Shown: one piece after another, positions 7,977 through 16,050 of the stretch
Layout of the letters: the number at the start of each line of letters is the position of its first letter
Position numbering within the stretch: the stretch's first letter is position 1
Assembly: GCA_964385045.1 (NCBI GenBank)
Contig: CAYLNM010000099.1
Span: forward strand, 1 to 16,866
Direction: 5' to 3'
Source: CAYLNM01 sp964385045
GTDB lineage: Bacteria; Planctomycetota; Phycisphaerae; Phycisphaerales; SM1A02
Length of the DNA: 16,866 nt
Notes under the pieces: model-generated
What the model was told of the DNA's origin: nothing
Databases searched by the model: none
The model's input: the letters and a program-made list of their open reading frames with translations, nothing else
Translations under genes and position numbers: made by a program

Positions 7977-7994
7977 CCGGTCCGTCGGGACCGG
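7977..7994 (-). promoter_or_regulatory. Hairpin in the leader of the S1 gene
   Basis: CCGGTCC and GGACCGG form a perfect seven-pair stem with a four-base loop, in the 128-base gap between mtaB and the S1 gene and 48 bases before the S1 start. It could be an internal terminator or attenuator, or a site for S1 self-regulation, which is known for rpsA in other bacteria. In such GC-rich DNA it could also be chance. Confidence 0.3.
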
Positions 7995-8057
7995 TCGGGG
8001 GGTGCCGCCGGGCGGCCGGGCGCGGGACGCGGCGTGCGGCCGGGCGGCGGCGGGGAC

Positions 8058-9578
8058 TCAGGAGGCGGCGAGGACCGGCAGGGGGAGCGGGGCCCGTTCG
8101 GGCTCCGCGCCGACGATCGCATCGGAGGCCAGCTCGCTCGCCCGAAGGACCAGCATCGTACCGCGGGGGGCATTCGATCGGACCGTGACCATCGCGTAGT
8201 GGTCGCAGCGCCCGAGCACGTGTCCGGGGCGGTCGCGATCGGGCTGCTCGACCACGACCCGGAGGCGGCGACCGAGCAGGCGGCGGCGAAAGCGGTCGGC
8301 GAGCCCGGTGACGGGGGCGGTCTCGAGCGCGATGAGCCGCCGCACGCGGTCGCGGCGGACCCGCTCGGGGATCGCGGCCTCCCGCCAGCGGGCGGCCGCA
8401 GTGCCGCGCCGCTCGGAGTAGGGGAACGCGTGGACGTGCAGGAAGCCCACCCGCTCGGCCACCGCGAGGGTGGCCTCGAAGTCGGCCTCGGTCTCGCCGG
8501 GGAAGCCGCAGATGACGTCGGTCGTGATCGCCGGGGGAAGCCCGTCGCGGGTCAGGGCCGCCTCCACCTCGTCGATCATCGCGAGGTAGTCGCCCACCCG
8601 GTACTGGCGGTTCATGCGCCGGAGGATCCGGTCGGAGCCGGACTGCAGCGGCAGGTGCAGGTGCGGGACGACGACGTCGGGGTGGGCGAGCATGGCCTCG
8701 AGGACCGGTCCGGTCGCGTCCCCCGGCTCCATGGAGCTGATGCGCACGCGGCGGACGCCGGGGACCGACGCGACCGCGTCCAGCAGGTCCGCCAGCCGCC
8801 GCGGGGCGGGGTCGTGCTGCCGGCGGCGGAGGGCGGTCTCGTGCCCGTAGGCCCCGATGAAGACGCCCGAGAGCACGATCTCCACGTGCCCGGCGTCCAC
8901 CAGGCGGCGGGCCTCGGCCACCGCGTCGTCGATCCGCTTGCTGCGGAGCGTGCGGCGGATGCGAGGGATCACGCAGAAGGTGCAGTGGGCGTCGCAGCCG
9001 TCCTGGATGCGCAGCTCCGCCCGCACGTGGCGGGCCCCGCCGGGCGGCGGGTCGATGACCGGCAGGGGATGGATGGCGGGGGTGCGGTCTTCGGGCGTGG
9101 CGGAGGCGGCGATCGCGGTCGCCTCGGCCGGGCGGCCCAGCCAGGCGTCCACCGCGGCGGCGAAGCGGTCGATCATCGGCGAGCCGGGCTCGGCGGCCGA
9201 GCTCGGCCCGACGCGGTCCTCGGGACCCCGGGCCGCCTCGTCGTGGGGGACCACCGCGTCGGCTCCCGCGGTGCGGGCGTCGCCGGGGTCGGTGCCCGTG
9301 AGGCACCCGGTGACGATGACGTGCGGCTCGGTGCCGCCGGACTCGTGCGCCCGCGGCGGTTCCGCCGGCTCGATGCGGCGCCGTGCCCGCCGCACGGCCC
9401 GGCGGCTCTTGGCCGCGGCGGCGTTGGTCACGCTGCAGGTGTGGACCACCTCGAGCTCGGCCGGCTCGTCCGTCGCCGCCGGACGCAGCCCGCGATCGGC
9501 CAGCACCCGCTGCATGTCGCGGGCCTCGGCGTGGTTCACGCGGCAGCCGAGGATCGTGATGCGGTAGCGGCGGTCCAT
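8058..9578 (-). CDS. mtaB: tRNA threonylcarbamoyladenosine methylthiotransferase, MtaB type
   Basis: This 506-residue radical-SAM enzyme is expected to convert t6A at position 37 of tRNAs into ms2t6A in the cytoplasm. The N-terminal domain has the three cysteines for one iron-sulfur cluster: Cys12 (GCRVNHAE), Cys48 (VVHTCSVTN) and Cys92 (VIVTGCL). The radical-SAM cluster motif is GCDAHCTFC, Cys195/199/202. Later signatures are LPLQSGSDRILRRMNRQY (309-326), TTDVICGFPGETEADF (352-367) and HAFPYSERRGTAA (383-395). A TRAM-like RNA-binding end follows at about 430-485. GCRVNxxE points to MtaB rather than MiaB (GCQMN) or RimO (GCPKN). It is longer than the usual 420-450 residues, mainly through an Ala/Pro-rich stretch at about 112-183. 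ATG 9578 has GAAGG just upstream. It heads the minus-strand group. Confidence 0.9.
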   Translation of the reverse strand: MDRRYRITILGCRVNHAEARDMQRVLADRGLRPAATDEPAELEVVHTCSVTNAAAAKSRRAVRRARRRIEPAEPPRAHESGGTEPHVIVTGCLTGTDPGDARTAGADAVVPHDEAARGPEDRVGPSSAAEPGSPMIDRFAAAVDAWLGRPAEATAIAASATPEDRTPAIHPLPVIDPPPGGARHVRAELRIQDGCDAHCTFCVIPRIRRTLRSKRIDDAVAEARRLVDAGHVEIVLSGVFIGAYGHETALRRRQHDPAPRRLADLLDAVASVPGVRRVRISSMEPGDATGPVLEAMLAHPDVVVPHLHLPLQSGSDRILRRMNRQYRVGDYLAMIDEVEAALTRDGLPPAITTDVICGFPGETEADFEATLAVAERVGFLHVHAFPYSERRGTAAARWREAAIPERVRRDRVRRLIALETAPVTGLADRFRRRLLGRRLRVVVEQPDRDRPGHVLGRCDHYAMVTVRSNAPRGTMLVLRASELASDAIVGAEPERAPLPLPVLAAS

Positions 9579-9823
9579 GGGCCTTCGGCGGGGGCGTTGG
9601 GGGCGTCGGTCGGCCGGCGGCGGGCGGCCGGCCCGGGACGAGGTGGAGGGCGAGTCGCACGAGAATCGGCATTCGTTCGGGTCCGCTGGTCCCGATGCCG
9701 TAGGGTACGGACCGGCGGGCGACGCGATCCCGGGCCCGCCGAACGGAACCCGCGCGAGCTCCGGAACCCCCCGGGCGGCCCCGCGTATCGCAGGCCGGGC
9801 TCCGGAGCGGAGCTCCGTGGCGG

Positions 9824-9829
9824 TATCAT
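9824..9829 (+). promoter_or_regulatory. Candidate -10 element upstream of pilM
   Basis: TATCAT lies 149 bases before the pilM start inside GGCGGTATCATC, matching 11 of 12 bases of the element at 71-82 before the topoisomerase VI operon. The upstream hexamer at 17 bases (TCCGGA) is a poor -35 but falls in a palindrome, where an activator could replace it. Motif-based inference only. Confidence 0.35.
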
Positions 9830-9864
9830 CCCCGATTCGACCGCCGGGCGGGGGACGATCGGGG
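9830..9864 (+). promoter_or_regulatory. Inverted repeat just after the pilM -10 candidate
   Basis: CCCCGAT (9830-9836) and ATCGGGG (9858-9864) are exact inverted copies 21 bases apart. They would span the transcription start if TATCAT is the -10, a place for an operator or an early leader hairpin. Confidence 0.35.
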
Positions 9865-9977
9865 TCCGTTCGGACGCCGGCCGTCCGCGGCGGCGCGGCC
9901 GTGGCCGCGTCATGGCCGCTCCCGGTCGACGCACTCGGACAGCCCGTCGGGACCATCCCGGCCGGCAGGAGTCTTCC

Positions 9978-12266
9978 ATGGCAGCACCGCGAGCGGCGTG
10001 GGGCATCGAGATCGGGGCGGACGCCCTCAAGGCGATCCGGCTCGAGCGGGACGGCGACGAGGTCCGGGTGTCGGACTTCGCCCACGTCCCCCACAAGAAG
10101 CCCCTGACCGACCCCGAGGCGGACTGGGACGACAGCGTCCGGATCACGCTCGGCGCGTTCATGAACCAGAAGGACCTCGAGGGCGAGCACGTCGTGATGA
10201 GCGTGCCCGGCCACGAGTCCTTCGCGAAGTTCGCGAAGCTCCCGCCGGTCGAGGCGAAGAAGATCCCGGACATCGTCAAGTTCGAGGCGGTGCAGCAGAT
10301 CCCGTTCCCGATCGAGGAGGTCGAGTGGGACTACGAGACCTTCAAGCGGGCGGACTCCCCGGAGGTCGAGGTCGGGATCTTCGCGATCAAGCGTGACCGC
10401 ATCGAGCGGCGGCTCGAGCTGTACCGCGACGTGAGCCTCGTCCCCGAGGCGGTGACGCTGAGCCCGGTCGCGCTGTTCAACGCGGTCAGCTACGACATGA
10501 AGGTGTCCGAGCGCGAGGAGCCCGTCGTCATCCTCGACATCGGCTCCCAGTCCACCGACGTGGTCATCGCCGACGGCGATCGCTGCTGGATCCGCACCTT
10601 CCCGCTCGGCGGCACGCACTTCACCGAGGCGATCAAGGAGACCTTCAAGCTCGGCTACGGCAAGGCCGATCGCCTGAAGCGCGAGGCCTCCACGAGCAAG
10701 TACGCCAAGCAGATCATGCAGGCGATGCGCCCGGTCTTCAGCGACCTGCTGCAGGACCTGCAGCGGTCGCTGAGCTACTACCAGCAGATGAACCGCGACG
10801 TGGAGCTCACCGAGATGGTGGGCGTGGGGTCGACGTTCAAGATCCCCGGACTCCGGAAGTTCATCGGCCAGCAGCTCCAGATCAACGTCACGCGGCTCGA
10901 CGAGTTCCAGCGGATCGACGTGGCCGGTCGCGAGGCGGCCGACTTCGCCGAGCACGCCGTGAACATGGCGACCGCCTACGGCCTCGCCCTCCAGGGCGTG
11001 GGCCTCGCGACGATCGACGCGAACGTGGTGCCGGTCGGGTCGCTCCGCGAGAGCCTCTGGGCCCAGAAGACCAAGTGGTTCGCGGCCGCCGCGGCCATCG
11101 TGGTCGCGGGCGCCGCCACCACGATGTACCACCCGCTCGTCGGCGGGGCGGCGGTCTCGCCCGTGATGCCCAGCGCCGCCGACCGGGCCATCTCGGAGGC
11201 GCGGCAGTTCACGACCGAGCTCGAGGCGGTGCGGTCGCAGGCCGACGTCGGCTTCACCGGCACCAACATGGTGCGGCTGCTCGACCACCGCGACGTGTGG
11301 CCGCAGCTCGTGGCCGACGGTACCGCGGCCATCGCGTCGACCGAGCCGCGACCCGAGGAGCTCGACCCCTCGCCCGAGGTCCGCGCGAGCGTCGACCCCG
11401 GCGACGCGCGGCGCGTCCGACTCGCGGCGCTCGATGCGACCTACCGCGTCGAGGGCACGACGCGCCTCATGGACGTGACGCTCGACGTGCTCCTCACCCA
11501 CGACCGTCCGATCGAGTTCCTCACCGAAACCGTCAGGGCGTGGATCCGCGAGCATGCGGACCGGCCGGACGCGCCGTACCGCATCCTGGTCGACGAGGAT
11601 CCGGCGCTGAACGTCGCCGGCCTCAGCATGAATCCGCAGCTGCTGGAGCAGGCCGAGGTCGGGGAGGACGGACGGCTGCCCTCGGAGTTCGGGGAGATCA
11701 CGATGCCCGGCGGTCGACGCGGCGGCGGTCCCGGGGCGCCGTCGGTGCCGGGCGGTGACCGGCCCGCTCCGGGCGGCAGCGTCGGCGGCGCACCGGGCGC
11801 GCCCGGCCTCGGCGGGGCCGGTGGCCGCGCCCGCGGCGGCGGCGGCCGGGCGGGGCCGGGAGGCGGCATCGGGGCCGGCCCGTCGCAGCCCGGATTCGGT
11901 GGCGGCGGCGGTCGGCGGGCCGGCGGCTCGACCCGCGGCGCGCCCGGCACCGGCATCGGTGGGGCCGGCGGCGGGGGTGGTCCGTCCCCCGGCGCCGGCG
12001 GCGGACAGCCCACGACGCCGGGATTCGGCGGCGCCCCGGCCGGTGGCACTCGCGGAGGCGGCGCACCGGCGCCGGGTGCCGGGCAGGCCGACCTCGAGAC
12101 CATCGCGCCGCTCGACCCGCCGCCGGCGACGTGGCAGCCGGGTACGACCGTCTACCGCGGGCGGGTGAGCTTCACCGTCGAGCTTCGGCCGCCGTCGGTC
12201 GAGGACGATCCGAACGCCACCGCGGATGCCTCGCGTCCGTTCCCCGACTCGGAGGGTCGCTCGTGA
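9978..12266 (+). CDS. pilM: PilM-like pilus assembly ATPase fused to a membrane/periplasmic part
   Basis: The protein has 762 residues, about twice a normal PilM (about 350). Residues 1-340 are an actin-like PilM/FtsA-type ATPase: GIEIGADALKAI (9-20), PVVILDIGSQSTDVVI (182-197), GGTHFTEAIK (211-220) and VGVGSTFKIPGL (281-292). PilM normally sits under the inner membrane and binds the PilN N-terminus. Here a hydrophobic segment (about 367-383) follows, then a mixed alpha/beta region (400-575) that includes THDRPIEFLTETVRAWI (507-523), a Gly/Pro/Ala-rich stretch of about 128 residues (577-704), and a short C-terminal strand region (TVYRGRVSFTVEL, 724-736). This plan looks like PilM joined to a PilN-like partner, but the PilN identity is not shown by any motif I can name. 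AGGAG lies six bases before the ATG. The next gene overlaps its stop. Confidence 0.88.
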   Translation: MAAPRAAWGIEIGADALKAIRLERDGDEVRVSDFAHVPHKKPLTDPEADWDDSVRITLGAFMNQKDLEGEHVVMSVPGHESFAKFAKLPPVEAKKIPDIVKFEAVQQIPFPIEEVEWDYETFKRADSPEVEVGIFAIKRDRIERRLELYRDVSLVPEAVTLSPVALFNAVSYDMKVSEREEPVVILDIGSQSTDVVIADGDRCWIRTFPLGGTHFTEAIKETFKLGYGKADRLKREASTSKYAKQIMQAMRPVFSDLLQDLQRSLSYYQQMNRDVELTEMVGVGSTFKIPGLRKFIGQQLQINVTRLDEFQRIDVAGREAADFAEHAVNMATAYGLALQGVGLATIDANVVPVGSLRESLWAQKTKWFAAAAAIVVAGAATTMYHPLVGGAAVSPVMPSAADRAISEARQFTTELEAVRSQADVGFTGTNMVRLLDHRDVWPQLVADGTAAIASTEPRPEELDPSPEVRASVDPGDARRVRLAALDATYRVEGTTRLMDVTLDVLLTHDRPIEFLTETVRAWIREHADRPDAPYRILVDEDPALNVAGLSMNPQLLEQAEVGEDGRLPSEFGEITMPGGRRGGGPGAPSVPGGDRPAPGGSVGGAPGAPGLGGAGGRARGGGGRAGPGGGIGAGPSQPGFGGGGGRRAGGSTRGAPGTGIGGAGGGGGPSPGAGGGQPTTPGFGGAPAGGTRGGGAPAPGAGQADLETIAPLDPPPATWQPGTTVYRGRVSFTVELRPPSVEDDPNATADASRPFPDSEGRS

Positions 12267-13606
12267 ACCTCGACGCCCGAACCATCCTGGCCTGGGTCAA
12301 GGCCAACGTCTTCATCGTCGTCTTCTCGGTGGTCATGCTCGCGGCCCTCGTCGCCCTGCCGATCGTGAGCAGCGGCATGAACGAGTCGGTCCGCGAGCGC
12401 GTGCAGGAGCGCGTCTCCAAGAAGCGTGAGATCGAGCGCTTCGAGCAGACCGACGTGCAGCTGCGTCTGCCCGACGGCTCGACCGAGAGCTGGTCGACGG
12501 TCGTCAACGAGGGGGTGATCGATCAGTACCGCGCGTACGTCGAGGCGGAGCGCCGCGACGCCGAGACGATCGTGTCGCAGGCCGTCGCGTTCAACTCCAA
12601 GGACCGCGAGACGCTCATGCCGGATCTCTTCCCGACCCCACGGGGATCGATCGAGATCCTGCCGCGGCGGTACTGGGAGCGGCTCGCCGGAGACGGCGGG
12701 GCGTACGACCAGCTGCTCGACCGGGTCGGCGCGGGCATGCCGCCGCAGGGTGAGGAGCCGGCCGAGCGTCTGCAGCGTCAGCGGCGGTTCTACATCTCCG
12801 AGCGGATCCAGAAGACCGAGGGGGAGGAGCTCACGGCCAAGGAGCAGGAGGAGCTGCAGGACTACCTCGCGGGCATCCGGCTCGGCATCTACTCCGATGC
12901 CGCGGACCGCACGCGGTTCTACCTCGACGAGTCGATCCTGCCGATCCCGGCGTGGAACCAGAACGTCGGCTACCAGGACGACCTGGACCTGCTGTTCACG
13001 TGGCAGTGGGACTACTGGGTGGTCGAGGACGTGCTCGAGGCGATCGCGGACGCGAATGCCGACGCCGGGTCGGTGCGGGTCGCGCCGGTGAAGCGCGTCG
13101 TTCGGCTGTCGGTGGGCCCGGTGCTCGGCGCCGAGGCCGCCGCGCCCGGCGGGGGGGGCAGCGGCGTCTCGCCGGCGGGGCCCCGCGGCGGCGGTCGGGG
13201 AGCGCCCACCGCCCCGCAGCCTCCGTCCGCGCCGCCGAACGAGTCGCGCGAGCTCGTGCCGGACTGGTCCTTCAGCCTCACCGGTCGAACCCCGAGCGAG
13301 GTCTACGACATTCGCATGGTCGAGCTGGTGGTGGTGGCCGAGACCGCTCGCCTGCCGGCGCTCTTCGACGCCCTCGGCCGCCGCAACTTCATCACCGTGG
13401 TGGACGCCGACGTGCAGCCGGCCGATCCCTACGCGGCGGTGGCTCAGGGCTACTACTTCGGCTCGGAGCCCGTCAGCGAGGTTCGGCTCCTGCTCGAGAC
13501 GGTCTGGCTGAGGCGATGGACGCGCGAGTTCATGCCCGACGTGACCCGCGCCCGTCTCGGCGTGTACCGCCCGGACGCCACCGACGCGCCGCCGGCGAGC
13601 GGCTGA
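12263..13606 (+). CDS. Single-pass membrane protein of the pilM operon, unknown (PilO/Amuc_1100-like position)
   Basis: This 447-residue protein has one transmembrane segment at about 15-35 and a likely periplasmic remainder. A charged coiled-coil helix (38-62) follows the membrane. Two soluble parts (65-290 and 330-430) are joined by a Gly/Pro linker (294-326). The second part (SEVYDIRMVELVVVAETARL to VRLLLETVWLRRW) alternates strands and helices like the ferredoxin-like folds of PilN/PilO. That is a plan-level resemblance only; no signature confirms it. The start is GTG at 12263, read from GTGA shared with the pilM stop, with GGAGGG six bases upstream, so translation is probably coupled to pilM. 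Its place after pilM matches that of PilN/PilO and of the Amuc_1100 family in Akkermansia. Confidence 0.87.
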   Translation: MNLDARTILAWVKANVFIVVFSVVMLAALVALPIVSSGMNESVRERVQERVSKKREIERFEQTDVQLRLPDGSTESWSTVVNEGVIDQYRAYVEAERRDAETIVSQAVAFNSKDRETLMPDLFPTPRGSIEILPRRYWERLAGDGGAYDQLLDRVGAGMPPQGEEPAERLQRQRRFYISERIQKTEGEELTAKEQEELQDYLAGIRLGIYSDAADRTRFYLDESILPIPAWNQNVGYQDDLDLLFTWQWDYWVVEDVLEAIADANADAGSVRVAPVKRVVRLSVGPVLGAEAAAPGGGGSGVSPAGPRGGGRGAPTAPQPPSAPPNESRELVPDWSFSLTGRTPSEVYDIRMVELVVVAETARLPALFDALGRRNFITVVDADVQPADPYAAVAQGYYFGSEPVSEVRLLLETVWLRRWTREFMPDVTRARLGVYRPDATDAPPASG

Positions 13607-13681
13607 GTCCCGAGCGGCGTCCCGGCCGCCGTCCCGATCCCTTCCCGGCCCGCGGGTCCGACATCCCGCAGGAGTCCCCCC

Positions 13682-15643
13682 ATGAAGAAGAAGGGCATCA
13701 CCTTCTGGGAGCAGCACCTCGAGCACATCGTGCTCGGCGCCGCCGTCCTGTTCCTCCTCGGATTCGGCGGCTGGCAGCTGACCCGCTCGCCGAACGTCGT
13801 CAACGGCGTCGCCCCGGACGAGGCCGATCCGCAGCTCGAGGACGCGGTCGAGTCGCTGACCGCCCGCCTCGACGCCGAGCCGATCGACCTGCCGTCCTAC
13901 CGGCCGAGCGCGGATCGATTCGTCTCGCGGTTCGACCGCTCGGTCTCGCCGGTGGAGCGTCTCGCGGTCGCGGCCCCGCCGGTGGACCTCGGGGACGGCA
14001 CGCAGGGCGACGGCGGGGGGGAGCGTCTGTACGTGACGCTCGATCTTCCGGCGCCGGACAACGTCGGCGTTCGCACCGACTACGACGCCCTGCTCCCGCA
14101 GACGATCGAGCAGAACCCGGAGCTCCGGGAGCTGCTCGTCTCGTCGTCCATGGACCTGGAGTGGAACACGATCTCCGCCCGTCTCGACCTGGCGGCCCTG
14201 GAGGCCGAGTTTCGGCAGCCGGGCGACGACGATCGGGCCCAGATCCCGGAGAACTGGTACGGCGGCCGGGTATCGGTCATCGACGTTCGGGTCGAGCGGC
14301 AGCAGCGAACGGCGGACGGATGGAGCGAGTCCGAGCTGGTCTCCGTGCTGCCCGGCTCGGTGTCGCTGCGGCCGCTCGTGGACGAGCCGACCGAGGCGGC
14401 CCGCGAGCAGGCCTTCGCCGCCCTCGAGGATCCGCGCACGCGTCGCGAGGTGGTCCAGCCGGAGTTCCTGCCGACCCTCAACTCGGTATGGGTCGCCCCC
14501 GACCCGCTGGCGAGCGAGGACGACGAGGAGGCCGTCGCGGGTCTCAGCGAGGAGGAGCTCGAGATCCGGCGTCTCCTCGAGCGGCTGACCCGCGACCGCG
14601 TGGAGCGGGCCCGCCTGCTCGAGCGTCTGCTCGAGGCGGGCGGAACCGATCCGGCCGAGCGGGCCGGCGAGGAGGAGGAGCAGCCCGAGCGCCCGGGACG
14701 TGAACGCCAGCCCGAGCGAGGCGGTGGCGGCGGGATCGGGTTCGGGGGAGCCGGCGGCGAGGGCGGCGGACGTCGACGCGGCGGTGGTCAGCGTGGCGCC
14801 CCCGGCATGCCCGGCGGCGGCGGCGGCGGGGGCGGCGACGACGAGGCGGCCCGGGAGGAGCGCGATGCCGAGCGGCGGGAGCGGCTCATCCAGCGTCTCG
14901 AGTCCCAGATCATCCGGCTCGACGACCGCATCGAGCGGTGGGAGCAGCAGCTGACCGATCTCGGCGTGGATCTCGAGGCCTCCGGCGACGCCGACCAGGA
15001 GGAGATCGCCGACCCGTTCTCGGGCGACGAGCTGGCCGTCTGGGCCTTCGACGTGGGCGTCGAGCCGGGGGCGACGTATCGCTACCGGGTCGCGGTCGAC
15101 GTGTACAACCCCTTCTTCCGTCGACGCATCGATCTCTCGGAGGAGCAGTACGACCTTGCCGAGTCGATGGTCGTGTCCACCCGCGCGAGCGAGTGGTCCG
15201 ACCCGGTGGAGGTCCTGCCGCCGACGAGCTTCTACGTCACCGAGGCGTACCCGGAGTCCGGGACGCTCGGCCTGGGCACGCTGCGAGCGGAGGTCTATCG
15301 CTTCCAGCAGGGGCGGTGGTGGAAGGAGAGCTTCCTCCTCCAGCCCGGGGACGTCATCGGCGAGGAACGCCGGATTCGAGGCGCCGGGCCCGACGCGCCC
15401 GACGCCATCGACTTCGGCACCGGCTGGTACGTGCTCGACGTGCTGCAGGCCCTCGAGGCCGAGGGTGACGCCCGCGAGGAGGGCCTCGCGGCCGAGGTGA
15501 TCGTCCAGCGGGTCGACAACGGCGAGCTCGTACGGGTCGCGCGGCCCCGGGAGACGCGGGTCGATCGACGGCGGCTCGACCTCGACCGCATGGTCGACGA
15601 GGCGGACGCCCAGGCGGCGCTGGAGCAGGCCACCGGCGAGTGA
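13682..15643 (+). CDS. Single-pass membrane protein of the pilM operon, unknown
   Basis: I do not recognise a family for this 653-residue protein. A short basic start (MKKKGITFWEQHLEHIVLG) leads into one hydrophobic segment (about 15-33), so most of it should lie outside the membrane. A folded part at about 90-275 (ERLYVTLDLPAPDNVGV, GGRVSVIDVRVERQ) is followed by Glu/Arg-rich helices (287-345), a Gly-rich stretch (346-386), a coiled coil (387-432) and a C-terminal beta-rich part that reads like a fibronectin-type domain (VWAFDVGVEPGATYRYRVAV 453-472; EWSDPVEVLPPTSFYVTE 504-521). It starts 75 bases after the previous gene, with AGGAG seven bases before ATG in the same AGGAGTC context as pilM. 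Order and membrane plan suggest a third inner-membrane component of the same machine, perhaps linking towards the outer-membrane secretin as PilP does; this is inference. Confidence 0.87.
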   Translation: MKKKGITFWEQHLEHIVLGAAVLFLLGFGGWQLTRSPNVVNGVAPDEADPQLEDAVESLTARLDAEPIDLPSYRPSADRFVSRFDRSVSPVERLAVAAPPVDLGDGTQGDGGGERLYVTLDLPAPDNVGVRTDYDALLPQTIEQNPELRELLVSSSMDLEWNTISARLDLAALEAEFRQPGDDDRAQIPENWYGGRVSVIDVRVERQQRTADGWSESELVSVLPGSVSLRPLVDEPTEAAREQAFAALEDPRTRREVVQPEFLPTLNSVWVAPDPLASEDDEEAVAGLSEEELEIRRLLERLTRDRVERARLLERLLEAGGTDPAERAGEEEEQPERPGRERQPERGGGGGIGFGGAGGEGGGRRRGGGQRGAPGMPGGGGGGGGDDEAAREERDAERRERLIQRLESQIIRLDDRIERWEQQLTDLGVDLEASGDADQEEIADPFSGDELAVWAFDVGVEPGATYRYRVAVDVYNPFFRRRIDLSEEQYDLAESMVVSTRASEWSDPVEVLPPTSFYVTEAYPESGTLGLGTLRAEVYRFQQGRWWKESFLLQPGDVIGEERRIRGAGPDAPDAIDFGTGWYVLDVLQALEAEGDAREEGLAAEVIVQRVDNGELVRVARPRETRVDRRRLDLDRMVDEADAQAALEQATGE

Positions 15644-15697
15644 TGCGCCGGGGCCGCGGGGGCGGCCGGGGATCCGCCGGGTGCGGGCCGTGCATCG

Positions 15698-15718
15698 GCA
15701 TCCGCGGTGGCCGGATGC
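15698..15718 (+). terminator. Possible terminator hairpin after the pilM operon
   Basis: GCATCCG and CGGATGC form a perfect seven-pair stem with a seven-base loop, 54 bases after the last stop of the operon. No T-run follows, so the call rests on position and pairing only. Confidence 0.35.
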
Positions 15719-16050
15719 GCGGCGCCTCGTCTCGAGACGCTGAAGCACCGCCACGGCCACGGTCGCGGCCACGGCGGCACACGGGGCGATGGGGCTGGCC
15801 TATCTGGGACGAGCTCGCGACGCCCGCCACGGGGCGGAGCGGTGACGCCAGATCACGAAGCCGGGCCGTGGCGCACGCCCTGCGCCCGGGGGCGCCGCGG
15901 AGAGGTTCACGGCCGAGGGCCGAGAGGTCGAGGTCACCGGTCTGTTCGGGGGCGACCCCGGGGCCGACGCGGCCGTGGACAGCTCGTGGACGACACCGTT
16001 CGCGCGGTGCGAGGAGGCAAAAAATCTCCCCGCATCTCGACCCGCGGCGT
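15719..16050. other. Gap before the 23S promoter, no supportable gene
   Basis: The stretch has a 12-base palindrome CGTCTCGAGACG (15728-15739), and a run from about 15900 to 16019 that reads like coding sequence in one frame but has no start codon. A GAGGAGG at 16010-16016 is not followed by a start. Near the right end GCAAAAAATC (16018-16027) is an A-tract 25 bases before the -35 box and could act as an UP-like element. No tRNA or 16S rRNA sequence is present. Confidence 0.6.

Larger units (their letters stand above)
9579..9977. other. Divergent intergenic region between mtaB and pilM
   Basis: This 399-base stretch holds no gene I can support and must carry the promoters of both flanking operons. 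On the plus strand it has TATCAT (9824-9829), an overlapping cluster of short palindromes (GCTCCGGAGC 9799-9808 and CGGAGCTCCG 9808-9817) and an inverted repeat (9830-9864). On the minus strand TACCCTACG (9706-9698) repeats the -10 region of the 23S promoter but has no good -35. Confidence 0.6.

Noticed and set aside
5692..8199. Plus-strand frame of 835 codons opposite the kinase and S1 genes
   Set aside because: The minus-strand genes carry clear motifs in every domain; the plus-strand frame has none.
11706..12090. Gly-rich region of pilM as a sign of frameshift
   Set aside because: The frame continues into an ordinary strand-like segment and ends in an exact overlap with the next gene, so it looks like true low-complexity coding sequence.
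12152..15772. Very long minus-strand open frame (1,206 codons) opposite the pilM operon
   Set aside because: It is the mirror of the real plus-strand genes, crosses gene boundaries, shows no domain and has no ribosome site at its start.
16010..16016. GAGGAGG ribosome-site-like sequence
   Set aside because: No start codon follows at a useful distance and the 23S promoter begins soon after.
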